Of a stretch of DNA of 64,000 bases, positions 1 through 12,577 are shown piece by piece. Positions within the stretch are counted from its first letter, which is position 1. Each line of letters starts with the position of its first letter. The notes under the pieces are model-generated. The model worked only from the letters and a program-made list of their open reading frames with translations. It was not told the origin of the DNA and ran no database searches. The stretch is taken from the NCBI GenBank assembly GCA_946807835.1, contig OX327690.1, forward strand, positions 15,720,501-15,784,500. Reading direction: 5' to 3'. The position numbers were made by a program, and so were the translations under genes. The DNA comes from Ailanthus altissimus. Taxonomy: Eukaryota; Streptophyta; Magnoliopsida; Sapindales; Simaroubaceae.

Positions 1-2029
1 GATCTAATCTAAAGGGGTTTAGATCAGTACTAAGAGTTAAAAACGCTGAAAGTTATAAATGCTAAAAGTTAGCACTGATAAGAGTTACTAAGTTATAAGA
101 GTTAACGAATTTAAAGGGTTAGAGCCTTGTCTGAAATAGAACAAAGACCTAAGAATATGTTAGTAATGACATAGTTGCAAAAGAGTTGCAAATGGTGCTA
201 GGAAATATTGTTATGCAAATATGTTCTTAAATTTAATGTTCCTGATCTATCTTCACTAATGCGGGTCTGTCAGTGAAGACCTTAAAATATATAGATCGGT
301 GTATGTCTATATCTGGATGGTCTAGATGGTTAGTTTTAGCAAACCATGAGTTTAGTAGAAGCTCATATAGAGATACAAGTATTCAGTAAGGACTGAATAT
401 TGAACAGACTCACAAAGATCTCCAATAGACATTCCATAAAGCCATCAATGGAGGATCATTCAAATTGAGTAGTATTCGTGGTCCTTAGACCTAAGTGCCA
501 CGGTAGACTTGTGAGTGATCCACTATACTTTGGTTCCACATATGTCAGATACATTTTATAGTCTGACCGCTAGGTATCGCTAGGTATGGTTCGATGCTTA
601 TGGGGTCCGGTGTGTATAGATATGGGATCTATCAACTCAATTGGGTGAGTAAAATATCCTGAAGCTCCAAGATTATATTTCAAAAAGTCTTATGGCCATA
701 AGCAGAAATACCTAGGAAATTAGTTTTATCCTCAGGATAAATAATATCGTAAAAGTGTTTACGGATATTATTTATTGAAATACAAATCTAGAGATAAAGT
801 TATGGTTGAGCATATGGAGACTTGACGGTGTTGATCTATATCTCCGCTCTTCTACGATATCTATGATGGAAGGATTATACGAATATGTTATGACCTCAAC
901 TTGTATGGTCTAATGTGTCATTTTGTAATATCCGTAACATGTGTGTGGAATATTGTTCACGGACGTATAAAATAGTTTCATATGACAAATCAGGCATGGA
1001 CCTAGAGAGTCTCACAATATGAAGCGTACTCGTTGTGCACCGGGGCAGCGTATTGGATTGAACAATTAATCCGAAAAATTTCAGCAAAGTAAAAATATGT
1101 TTCAAAGTTCCTTATGTTATGCAATTGTCAATATTTAAATGTTAAATACATTATTAGTTTGCAAGAGTTGTTGACTAATAAGAAATTGACAAGTGGCACA
1201 ATATTGCTCCATAAATGATTTATCATGTATTTACCTATTTACATTGCTTGGTAAATACAAATAAGGTAAATGTCTTTATTGAAAAATAGTTTTTGAATTA
1301 TTAATAATTTATTTATTAATGAATTATTATTATTAATTGGAATAAGTGGCAAACACCATTTTGTAATGAAGTAAGCACTTGTTATTAATAATAAGTATTG
1401 TTGGCCATTTAGAAATACTTAAATGGTGTAACCACTTAGCATTGTTTAATGCACATTTGCTCTCTAATCAATTGAATCATACGGATGATACAATTATAGA
1501 TGGCTTATGATTATTTGATTATTGTTTGTAATGGAAAACAAAGGGAAGTGGTAGTGGAGCACTAAGTGAAGCCATCATTTTACACTAAACCAAAATTGAA
1601 AGAGTTCAATTTTTGTGAGAGAGTGTGCAAGATTCAGCAAAATAAGATAAGAGAGGTTTAAGAGAATTTGCTAAGGGTTTTCAAAGGGTTGAAAGAGTTG
1701 GCTAAGGCTAACAATTGTTCATAACAAAGAGTTGTAAGGAATAATAGACAAAACACTTAATTCTTCTCATCTTTTACAAGAAATAGGTCATAAGGACCAA
1801 ATTATTTTAAGTGTTAAAACACCCATTGCTGGAAATTTATGACTGCTATTCTAGCTTCACAATCCCACCCGTTTTAGTTGTGAACTAGAATTGTACAACC
1901 GAATAATTCAAAGTGAGCTCAACAAATTGAAGCTTAGAGTTGTTGAAGAATTATAAAGCTACCTTCAAAACCAAGTAGGTTATTTACTTACAATTCATTT
2001 TATATCATGTATGTAAAAATATATATGAG

Positions 2030-2094
<65 letters not shown>

Positions 2095-2222
2095 TGAATG
2101 AACATACATATAAATATATGCTTGAGTATGTCATATAGTGTATAACATGTAGAATACTTCCACTGCGTATTTAATTTTTTTAAATTATACATATCTCTAC
2201 ACATCACACACCAAATACAACA
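1..2222 (+). repeat. Family A LTR, 3' portion (5' end outside window)
   Basis: This stretch aligns by eye with three other copies in the window (7216-11363, 9023-11130, 46459-49742). Shared landmarks, in order, are GATCTAA/AGAGTTTAGATC-like repeats, a segment around TTGAGTAGTATTCGTGGTCC, a segment CTTATGGCCATAAGCAGAAA, and a splice-donor-like AAGTAGGT near 1973. Complete copies begin TGTTGGGATT and end in AACA. Here the end is AATACAACA at 2222, so about 200 bases of the 5' end lie before the window. No intact coding frame is present. Whether an internal region follows cannot be shown, because no primer-binding site was found after 2222. Assignment as an LTR is inferred from the TG...CA ends and 5 bp target duplications of the sibling copies. 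Confidence 0.6.
2046..2091. repeat. (TG)n microsatellite
   Basis: About 23 uninterrupted TG dinucleotides lie near the 3' end of the family A LTR, preceded by a short TA run. Low-complexity open frames across it (His-Thr repeats on the minus strand) are artefacts. Confidence 0.95.
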
Positions 2223-2229
2223 TTAAATC

Positions 2230-3240
2230 CCTAAATTTTGTTGTTATCATCTGAAGATGAGACTAGTCTCTCATTTCTATCATCTAATTCATAGTTTGAT
2301 AGAACATCATTACCAAATCTCTCATCTGACTCATTAGCACTATTAAAATCCATATTGTCAACATCTCTACTACTTACACCCCCACTGTCAGTATGTTCTT
2401 CAAACTCATCATCTGACTAAAAGGATTTATCCTCAAGAAATAAGTTTCATCTGAGCTGAAAGTGTTTAGTTCGTGAGGTGTTGAATGTTGTGGTGAGGTA
2501 GAAGTGTATAGCTGTAGTGAGGTGAATATGTGTGGTTGTGGTGAGGTTGGTTGTTGGGGTAAGGCTGGTTGTTATGGTGTGTTTGGTCATTGTGGTGATG
2601 CTAGTTGACTCTACTTAGTGGGTTAGGGATTTCATCAAAGACTTGAGATTGGAATTCATTTCAGAGAGTATTTAGGGTTACAAGATCATATACTTGTCTT
2701 TTGTAGGGTGGACTAGCAATACCACTTTATGGTGCTTTGTAAACTTGAGATAATGGATCAGTTTGATTAAGGTTTGATTGAAATAGGCCAAAGGTAACAG
2801 TGGTTTGGAGTTGGGCTAGGAATGTCACTATAGGCTGGAGGAGTGTCTTGGCAGTGGTTGAGCTATTTGTTGGGTTAGAGAACAATTTTTTTAGGGCTTT
2901 TATAATCCTAACAATAGGATTATTTGGTTTGAGAGCCCCAGTTAGGGGTGTGAACATTTCAAATGGCAATACCTTTACATCTACAATCATTAAGTACTAC
3001 CCTCTTTTCACAAACTATTTATCATGCTTAAGTCTAACATTTTTCATGATCAAGGTATTATATGGCTAATCTTAAAGTTCTCGTTTAGCAACAATGGCCT
3101 ATCAATAACTTTATCAAAAATAACAGCTTTTAAATTTACTAAACTACCTTTATCGAGTGTTATATAGTGTTCATAATCTTCAAACCCTAAAACTCTAATA
3201 GTCAGAACAACACCATCCCATTTCCTCCACACTACCATTT
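2230..3240 (-). pseudogene. Degenerate coding remnant, possibly transposase N-terminal region
   Basis: The minus strand carries short open pieces. An upstream piece (3238-3050) is followed by a piece at 2990-2727, a Thr/Pro-rich stretch at about 2610-2450, and an acidic Ser/Asp/Glu-rich stretch at about 2410-2230 that reads through SSRDVDNMDFNSANESDERF. An ordered globular region followed by a Thr/Pro linker and an acidic segment resembles the N-terminal part of plant Mutator-like transposases, but no catalytic domain or zinc knuckle is visible. Frames are broken between pieces. This is a weak family assignment; it could be another decayed plant gene. Confidence 0.25.
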
Positions 3241-3341
3241 ACAACAACAGACACATAACAAATAAAATGGATAGAATCTCAATCATTCATATTTTGAACA
3301 AAACATTGGTGTTTTTTTTAGCAAACCCATACTTGAAACAA

Positions 3342-5901
3342 TGTAGTAACCACTTATCCACAACCGATAAGAATAAGTATTTACATATATATAATATTCA
3401 TATTTTATTTATATGTGGATGATGCTTAATTTATGTATTGTTATTAGTATTGTTTGTATAGATTAAGGAGCTATTATTAGTATTGGGTTTATTTGCAAGA
3501 CTTTAAATTTATTTTAGGGACCAAATTGTAATACTTTGAACGTTTTTGGGGTTAATTTGTAAATACTAAACGTTAGCCTCTTAGTATAAAAATACACATT
3601 TTAAACCCTAATTCACTTATTTTTTGTCGAGCTACCCCTTTTAAAGAGAGAAATAGAGGGGATAGAAAAAGAATAAGAAATTAGAATTTTAGGCTTTAAG
3701 AGGTACATCATAACTATTTTTCAATTTATTGGTGTTAATTAAGTTAATATCTTTAAGTTTTGATTTCTAAAAATATATAAAATTGAGGACTTGATGTAGA
3801 TAACTTGATAAATCATGATGAATTTGCAGAATTTCTACTTGATAGTATCTTGATTCGAGAATTTTATAAATTTTTGTACCTCGATTCTGGTTTAATGTTT
3901 TGGAAATATGAAACTAAACATGTCTAGAATCATTTGAGACTTTGAATCGATTAAAAATTTCAGAAATTGAAGTTTTAGTGAATTCACAAAAATGACCCTG
4001 AAATTCTAAAACTTTCATGTGTTAACAGTATGCTACAAGGACAAACCATTTTTGATCTGCTGAATGATCTTCAAAAATTACAAATTTTTGGAATATGATA
4101 AATTTATATGTCTAATATGATATACTCAAAATTGAGAATTTAGATCAATGTGGTTAAATTGTTATGATTTTCTAAAGTGTATCAGCTCATTACAGTATTT
4201 GATTAACAGATTTTTAAAGTTATAGAATAAAATAGTTTTAAAATACTTTTGGAAGGTATTTTGAAGTAAAGATTTATCATGTATTTAAATATGTATCAAG
4301 AGTAACACTGTAATAGTTTTATAATTTTTGAGTTAGTATATAATTTTATAAAATTGGGAGACTGAATACTGTTCAGTAAATATCTTGATCCTGTCAGGAT
4401 AATAGTTTGGATTTAATGGTGTTTATGAAATGAATTGTGTAGGAATTATGATATAATATTCATATATAAGAAGGATATATGAGTCAAGAAAGATATATTA
4501 TGATTTTGGAGCAATTGGACATCATTTGATGTATAAAATTTTTTGCTAAGTGTAAGTGGTCAGAATGACAGGTTTTGAGAAACCAAGTAATTAGACCAAT
4601 TCGATGTGATAAGTGCAATATGTATAATTTTGTAAGCTATTTAAAGTATTTTGTGTGAATGGTGTGGCTTATAAAAGGATTAATCTCCATTGATAGGTTA
4701 AAGAGAATTAAGCCTTGTACTCGAAAGTGTTAAGAGGTAAGTATACTAGACTTTTACTGAAATTACAATAAACATAGTAATTGTTTATGCATGAATTTGT
4801 GAATGTCCCTTATAATATGTTTATATTATGTCAAAATATATTTTGATATGAAATGTGAAAGACGTGTTTATAAATGTGAGTATGGACATACATGACATAT
4901 ATGTGTTTTTAAAAGTGAGCTTTCAAAATCAAATGTGTTTAAAAAAGAAAGCTTTGAAGTGAAAAATGTCCATGAGATAAGTTTTATATTTTAAGGATGC
5001 TTGAACTCACTATTTACTTAATAGGCACCTTATGTGATTTGTGAAGCCTTTATGTGTGACCTTTTCTTCGGGATTGATATATGTTATGGGTTCCGTATGT
5101 AGGAAGGATCCTATTGGTACCTAAAGGAAGAGTGAGTCATCACATTCATGTGGTGGCGTAATAGTGCATATGAGAGGACTCACCGATGATCAGGGTGAGG
5201 GTTTGGCTCTTACCTTTGGGCATAAACATTATATATGTGTAATTTAAACCTCACTTGTGTTATTCCTCTCATACGATATGTCACCTACGAGTGACATTTG
5301 GCTCATTATATGATATGTGATATAGAAGTCCTACTAAGTAGTAGTTGGGTAATGGTATTCCTATTATATATTTTGAAAGAATGTGTAAGCGCTTACCTGA
5401 CTTGTGATTTGATAAGATTATGATTTTGATTTATCACGGCATATCATATATATGCATTGTGTATATATATGTATTTGTATTTTGATATATGAAAAACTAG
5501 TATGCTTATTGAGTTTTATACTCATTATAGTTTATAGTAATTTCAGGTAAATAAAGTACATGTGTGCTTATCAAATTTGGCAGGGTTTCTGTTGTCCCTT
5601 AGGTTCCCTGAGTTGCTAGGTTGCTAAGTGTTTCATTTATGGACACGTAGTTTAAAATATTTGATTTGTCTGTATTGAATAAAGACTTATGTATTATTTT
5701 ATTAAGTGTGGTTGTATTTGATTTATATTTTACCAAGTATAGTCATGGGTTAATTTTTGTGTTGAACCTATTAGCAACTTACTAAGGATTCTTATGTAGA
5801 ATTCAAGTTTGAAATTTTATACAATATTAATTATGAGTGCACATTATTGAATGAGTGTAAATTATATCGTGTGTCAGATCTTTTGGGTTTGAGGCATGAC
5901 A
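3342..5901 (+). mobile_element. Solo LTR, 2.56 kb, with 5 bp target duplication
   Basis: The block begins TGTAGTAACC and ends GGCATGACA. It is flanked by the perfect 5 bp direct repeat AACAA (3337-3341 and 5902-5906), the signature of LTR-retrotransposon integration. No gag or pol frame exists inside. A TATA-like TATAAAAATA near 3588, followed by a telo-box-like AAACCCTAATTC, and a donor-like GAGGTAAGT near 4733 suggest plus orientation (promoter, R/U5, splice donor). The length suits a long-LTR Gypsy family. The element most likely arose by LTR-LTR recombination. The flanking host sequence on both sides starts with a similar AACAAAATGGAT-like stretch, so the target itself may have been a tandem duplication. 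Confidence 0.65.
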
Positions 5902-5906
5902 AACAA

Positions 5907-6578
5907 AATGGATGGAATCACATTCATCTTTGTCAAAGAAAAACATTATGTAAAAAGAAACAAAAATAAGTGGAAGAACAAATCATGTCAAACCCATAGT
6001 TAAACCCATAATCCCAAAACATGTTAAATAACCATAAACAAAACCCATTGGTTGTGAGAATTTAAGAGAAAACAAACAAATAATATAACAGTAAATGACT
6101 TAATTCGTATGAAATAACCCTAAACACAAAGCAATTTAATCAAATTGAAAAAAAACTAATTAATAATAATCAAATCAATTTTTAATAACAAAAACCTAAA
6201 CACAAAGAAAACTTACCTTGCACTAGAATTTTAGTCGTCAATGACTTAGTGAAAGGGTTAACAAAATCGAAGGATGCAAATATGCCATTGTGTTTATGCG
6301 AAATTAAAAGAAATTGAGCTTTTTTGGATTTTAGATGAAAGAACACTGTTACATGGTTAACCAAACGAAGAGACGTCTCAATATACTCTATGTGTGAAAA
6401 GGAACGGACAAATCAAAATGTCACATATCTTTGAAATGATACCTAGCATATATTTGTTTTTATTCTTGGTATGTTAAAGTACCCAAATGCCCTTCCTCCC
6501 GTTAAACTAAATAAAAGGAATTGATGGATAGGGGTGTTTCAAAAATATTTAAAATTATAAGGATGTTTTAGTCACGGG
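5907..6578. other. AT-rich spacer, no gene seen
   Basis: Only short open frames occur, including a 60-codon minus frame at 6364-6182 with no recognisable motif. It may be the continuation of the broken host locus at 2230-3341, which the solo LTR split. Confidence 0.4.
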
Positions 6579-7351
6579 TAAGGGTGGCACTTCATATAAA
6601 CTAATTATATTCGTGTTCTGTCAATATTAAGTATTAAAACTTTTTTATCATATTTTTATACGATTCATTTACATAAACGAATCAAGCACTCAAACACAGA
6701 TTTGATTTGTAATATATGAATTACATGACACGACACGATTAGACATATTTAAATAAATAGATCAAATTCAATTTATTTATACGATTATACACGATTCAAT
6801 TCGTTTACGATTATATTCATTTAAACAAATAATAACATTAAATTCCATTTGTTTACATGAATATTTGATCCGTTTAACACAATAAAAAATATTTAAGTTC
6901 TAATAAATAAAATTTAAAATTAATCTAAAATTAAGTATTAATGGATCCAAGACAAGTAAGCATCTCTCTCACGGTCAGCCACATTAGAGTCTAAATATGT
7001 ATAGATAAAGTACCAATTACATTGCTCATACATTCTTTATATAAAAACATCTCTAAAAACTCAAAGAATTGATAAAGCACCTCAATCCCAAACATCCCCT
7101 TAAGCTACATCTAGGTAGAAAGCTTGTAGTGTTGATGGCAATGTTGAATTTAAGGTGTTATGAGAGAAGACAGGAATCAACAAGTGAATATAGATACAAA
7201 CTAGGCTATAGATTCTATTAGGAATAGTGCTTACATGTCATTCAAACTGTTGTATGAATTTTATTTATTTAATATTTATACAATAAATATTTTTTTATTC
7301 GTCAATTATTATTTTTTATAGGGTAAAAAGCTTATAACTTTTCGAACATTA

Positions 7352-7456
7352 TAGATCTAAAAGAGTTTAGATTTGATCTAAAAGAGTTTAGATTTGATCT
7401 AAAAGAGTTTAGATTTGATCTAAAAGAGTTTAGATCTAATCCAAAAGAGTTTAGGT
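7352..7456. repeat. 21 bp tandem repeat inside LTR
   Basis: The unit GATTTGATCTAAAAGAGTTTA recurs about five times with few changes. The sibling LTRs at 1, 9023-11130 and 46459-49742 carry fewer units of the same motif, so the array has expanded in this copy. Confidence 0.85.
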
Positions 7457-9022
7457 CAATGCTAAGAGTTAGCAATTCTAAATAGCTAGAACCTTGTCTG
7501 AAACAGGGACAAAGACCTAAGAATATTATAGTAATGAAGTAGTTACAAAGAAATGTCAGTGCACAATATATTCTCAAAAATATCGTTCTTGATCCATGGT
7601 TACCGACATGGGTTGATCAATATTCTTTTCGAATTAATGTATGTTTATATTTAGATTGTCCAAACGGTTAGTCTTAGTAAACTATGGGCTTAGTGAAAGT
7701 CTGTATGGGCATACAGGTATTAAATATGGATTGGATACTAAACAGACTCACGAGGACCTCCAATAGACATCCCATGAAGCTGTCAATTGAGGGTTTTCGC
7801 GAGTTGAGTAGTATTCGTAATCTTTTGACCTGAGCGTCATAGTAGGCTTGTAAGTGATCCACCATACTTTGATTCCACACATGTCAAAGACCTTTCATGG
7901 TCTGACCGCTGGGTGACATTTGGTATAGTTCGATGCTCATAGAGTCCAATTTTCGTAAATATAGGATCCGTCAGCTCGTATAGGTGAGTTGTATATCCAA
8001 ATGCTAAGAACGTATTTCAAGAAGTCTTATGGCCATAAACAGAAACTCCAAAAAAAAAAATTTCTATAGGGTTAAATAATATCAGAAAAAAGTTTGTGGA
8101 TATTGTTTACGAAAAGACAAATCTGGAAATAAGTTCACAATCTAGCATATAGAGATTTGACAATCATAATCTATATGGATATAGATAACGAAAGGTTTAT
8201 ACGGATATAGTTTACCTCAACTTGTAGTTCAACGCTCCATTTTGTAATATCCGTAACGTGTGTGTGGGACATTGTTCATGAACTTGCGAAAATATTTCGT
8301 AAGACAAATATAGGTGAATCTAGAGAGTCTCACAATATGAAGTGTACTCATTGAACACTGGATAGCAGTACAGATTGTACGGATCAATCCGAGAAGGTTT
8401 CGAAAAGCAGGATACATTTTAGGACTTATTTGGAATGTGAAAACCATAGTTTGTAAATGTAGCAAATAGGTTCCTATTGCATGGAAAATTGCAAATGCAC
8501 ACATGGCATCCATGCATGGCCATTTGTAATAAAATATGGTTTTCACTTTTCAAATAAGTCCTAAAACGTATACATGGACATGCATGTGACAAATGTCATC
8601 CATGCAAAGTGTTTGCATGAATAGCATAAGTGACATTTGTTACCTATGTATAAGCTTACATGGCTTTACATGGTCAAAGCTTAACTCTATGATGAACATG
8701 TGTCTAAAATGGGAGTGTTAAGCTCAATAAAAATAAACAAAATAGTTCATTTGTTGTTGAATTTATTTTGAATGAAAAATTCGTGCAATGAAAAGAGAGA
8801 AAATGCAAACTTTGAAAAAGTTGCATTTAGGTCCCAAAACACCATTTTAAGCATTTGATACTTCAACTAATTTAAGTATTGAATTTGTTTTGATTTTGGC
8901 ACGAAATATACATCAAAGGCTTCTATTCTACCTACTTTAAACTCACTCAACATTAGAGTCTAGAATTGTGTGAGAAATCGAGTATGTGACATACAAGTGT
9001 ATACGTAATTTCAGTAGAAGCA

Positions 9023-11130
9023 TGTTAATAAATACACCCAATTTAACAAATTTAACCACATATATCACATATATGTTCTAGTATAACTATTATATAATAA
9101 AATATATATGATGAACAATTGTATACATAAAATTAAAATGTAAAGAACACTTACCTAATGAAGGTAGCTTTACAAATCCTTCAAGTCATCCAACAATCCA
9201 ATTGAAGAGCTCACATTGAAATGAATTGTTGAATAATTCTAGTTCATAACTTTTTGGTAGGAGTATGGAGTTAGAATGGTAGCTTAGTTTTTTAGAATTT
9301 TCAACAACATATATTCAAACTCTTTGAATACAATTTTTGTTTCTTAAATGGAGATAATAAATATTTTACATATAACTCTTATATCAATTCCTAGAAACAA
9401 TTTTCATAGGATAATTATTTTGAACAACTCTTGTCTAAAATAATTATCTTTTCTCTATTTTTTTTTCATTCATTTTTAGCCATCATTAAAAGAAGAAGAA
9501 GAAGAGAGATTTTCAATGTTTTTCAACACTTGAAAGAACAAAAACTAATTTTCTCCTACCTCTTACTCTAATCACCGAATTTTTCTTCTCTTTCAAATTA
9601 AATGAATCAATTCAATTGTTAGCTTAATCTCTTTTATTTTTGTTATTCAACATTTTTTGATAAAACAAAATAAGTGATCCACCAATTTAGTTGTTGATCT
9701 TCTACTTAAGATTAATTTATTAAGTACTAGAATAATGGTCACTTAATTAAATCATTACCTAACAAATATAATTATATTAGGTAAATAAATGGCCAACATT
9801 TAAGTCCTACATTATATTAAAATACAATAGCCATGATTAGTATATATTATCATATTATCTAATAATATAACAATAATATCTAATTTAATTATTCAAAATA
9901 ATTTTGAATAATTACTTTTTACCTTACTAATTTTTACTACCAAGGTTAAATGGTAAAACTAAAGTAAAATCAAATCATGGACCAAATTGTGTCACTTGTT
10001 AATCATCTTATTAATTAACAATTCTTGTTAATTATCGTTCACAGACGTATGGATGAGCTCTATACGTCTGTGAACGATGCCCCACACACACATTACGGAT
10101 ATTACAAATCAGCGTGTTAGACCAAGCAAGTTGAGGTTATTGCATATTTGTATAATTCCTCCATTATTTATATCCTGGAAGAGCAGATATATAGTTCATC
10201 ACCGTCAAATCTCTATTTGCTCAACCATCAACTTATCTTCAGATTTATATTTCTTTAAACAATATCCACAAACACTTTTGTGATATTATTTATCTTTTCG
10301 AAATATATTTTTCAAGGTTTATGCTTGTGGCCACAAGACTTTTTGAAATACAATCTAGGAGCATTAGAATATACAACTCACTTATATGAGCTGATGGATC
10401 TCATATCTATGTATACTAGACTCTATGAGCATCGGACCATACCCATCGACACACAGCAGTCAGACCATGAAAGGTCTCTGACATGTGTGGAACTAAATTA
10501 TGGTGGATCACTCACAAGTTCACTGTGGCGCTCGGGTCAAAGGACCACAAATACTACTCAACTCGGAAAACCTTCTATTGACGGTTTTATGAGATGTCTA
10601 TTAGAGATTTTTGTGAGTCTGTTCAATATCTAGTCCTCGCTGAATATATGTATGTCTATACGAGCTTCCACTAAACTCATAGTTTGCTAAGACTAACCAT
10701 TTGGACCATTCAGATATAAACATACATTAATCTATATTAATGGGTTCCATCGATAGACCCGCATCGATAAAATTAGATCACGAATATCATGTTCGAGAAC
10801 ATATTTGCATAATAACATTTCTTAGCACCATCTATAACTCTTTACAACTATGTCATTATAAATTTATTTTCAAGTCATTGTCCAATTTCAGACAAGGTTT
10901 TAACTGTTTAGATTTCGCTAACTCTATTAATGTGCTAACTCTTAGCATTGATCTAAACTCCTTTGGACTATATCTGAACTCCTTCAGATTATACAATGTT
11001 TGAAACGTTATAAGTATCTTACCATTTATTATAAATAATATTAACAATTTTATTAAAAATGATAATTGTATAAATACTATCATTAAATATTTATACATAA
11101 TGAAATAACACGTAAGCACAAATCCCAACA
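9023..11130 (-). mobile_element. Family A LTR, copy 3, nested in copy 2
   Basis: Read on the minus strand it starts TGTTGGGATTTGTGCTTACG at 11130 and ends ATTTATTAACA at 9023, giving complete TGTT...AACA termini and a length of 2108 bp. It contains the family landmarks (GGAGTTTAGATC repeats, the CTTGTGGCCACAAG-like segment, a GGTAAGTGTT splice-donor-like end). The flanks 9018-9022 (AAGCA) and 11131-11135 (AATTA) agree at three of five positions, so the target duplication is eroded or was lost. It lies inside copy 2 in the opposite direction and lacks about 100 bases near 10034, where a perfect palindrome now sits. Confidence 0.65.
10034..10078. repeat. Perfect 17 bp inverted repeat (hairpin)
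   Basis: Arms ATCGTTCACAGACGTAT and ATACGTCTGTGAACGAT are exact reverse complements separated by 11 bases. Other family A copies have this sequence once only, so one arm is a local inverted duplication at a deletion point. Confidence 0.9.
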
Positions 11131-11368
11131 AATTATTTAAGAGAGAACTTCATTGTTAGCTCAACAAGCTTCATAATTTAATAATCTTTACCGAATCATC
11201 TTACAAAAGTATGTATTTAATTTTAATATTATTTTTTATTTAATTATAGTATGTATATGTTAATTATATTATTTTATTTCGTTGCATAATATATATTAAA
11301 TATACATTTAAAAAATTTTAACATGGACATAATTACATACATACACCCTAAAACATATTTACAGATTC

Positions 11369-12159
11369 AACTTAAGTTCTCATCCATCCTTAACTTTTTG
11401 TATTACAAATTAAATAAAAATTCCAACCAAGATGCCAAAAACTAGCAATAAAGAAAAATGGAAACATCGAAAAAAATCAGAAGCAACAACAATTATGTAA
11501 AGTTTGACAACCATTCCGAGGCATGATGAAATTTAACCTGTTATACCACATTTATAGAATTTACAACTATTACTACTTTAATTTAGTATAGAATCTATAC
11601 ATGTTAATAACAAATCAAATTGACTGTATAATAATGACATCATCTTTTTCAAAAATAAAGAAAGAAAAATTATTCACGACTTTTATTCTTTAATAAGTTT
11701 CTGCAACTTATTTTCAACTAAAATGTATCTTCATATAAAATCTACTTTCGTTATTTTTAAGTTAGAGATACACAGAAGGATTATATTGAATTTAAAATGG
11801 GAATTTTCCTTACTATTAGTTTTACCAATCTTGAAAGAACTTTAAACTGCTTCTTCACTAAAATTGTTAAAGCAACTAAATTTGTAATAACTATATGGAC
11901 AAACATGCCTTCTAATTTACTACAAGAAAAACTAACTTCTAGGGAATAGATAGAGATTTTTTTAATATAGTTCTTTTGAGTAAACAGAAACTCTCTACCA
12001 AAACCAAACTTGTCTTTACATAAATTACCTCAGATAATAATCTATTCTAGCCATAAAAACACATAATGTTTCTTAACATCAAATCTCTCTATATTTTTTT
12101 TTTTTGTTTCCTGTAACACTTTTTAAAGAATGACTATTCATAACATATACAACCACCCA
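11369..12159. other. AT-rich interior of hAT-like copy 1, no gene seen
   Basis: No open frame of note and no recognisable motif. It includes poly-T and poly-A runs. Copy 2 of this element (18772-20106) has different sequence in its interior. Confidence 0.4.
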
Positions 12160-12577
12160 TTAATCTATAATATCAATCAAACTTAAGGTATCCATATCGA
12201 AACAAAAAACAATAGGTGGAAAAACACAATAAGATATCTCATTCACAACCTTGTTCCTCCCACTTTCTTCTTCTCCCTTTCCTATCGTTGCCGCCACCGC
12301 TATAGCCTCAATACCATCCATTGAATTATGCACTGCTGCTGAAGAAGTCGAAGCACCCATCATCGTATCGTTGTATTTGATTCAATGATTTTGATTTAAT
12401 TGGAGTTGGAGGAGGAGGAGGAGGAAAGCATAGAATTGACAGTGAACTAGTTCGAGCTCTCGACGTCGTTGATTTTGTTGTTGGTTTCGTCAAACGGGTA
12501 AAGATGGCGACAGAGGCTTGATGTACGAGTGGTGATTGTTGATTTGTTGTTGTTGTTGAGTGAGTTAAGGGTTTCAA
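12160..12577 (-). other. Unknown open frames inside hAT-like copy 1
   Basis: Two overlapping minus-strand frames are seen. One (12577-12326) is Thr/Ser-rich with a run of six prolines encoded by the GGAGGAGGAGGAGG stretch. The other (12363-12160) is Ala-rich with GKGEEESGRNK. Their higher GC content than the surrounding element suggests captured or genic sequence, as in copy 2, but I do not recognise either product. They may be pieces of one protein separated by a frameshift near 12340. The proline run is a GAG trinucleotide repeat and could be low complexity only. Confidence 0.25.

Larger units (their letters stand above)
7216..11363 (+). mobile_element. Family A solo LTR, copy 2, split by an inverted family A LTR
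   Basis: The LTR starts TATTAGGAATAGTGCTTAC (a mutated TGTTGGGAT start) and ends CATATTTACA at 11363. It is flanked by the perfect 5 bp duplication GATTC at 7211-7215 and 11364-11368. The two LTR parts are 7216-9022 and 11131-11363, together about 2.04 kb. The right part matches the end of copy 4 (TATATGTTAATTATAT, then a CACC-AAAACA run). There is no internal coding region, so this is a solo LTR. It interrupts the hAT-like element at 6579-12952. Confidence 0.7.

Noticed and set aside
590..610. GGTTCGATGC as a tRNA B box
   Set aside because: It recurs at the same place in every family A LTR without an A box or cloverleaf, so it is LTR sequence.
1995..2207. Minus-strand open frame with a long His-Thr run
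   Set aside because: It is created by the (TG)n microsatellite and has no other coding character.
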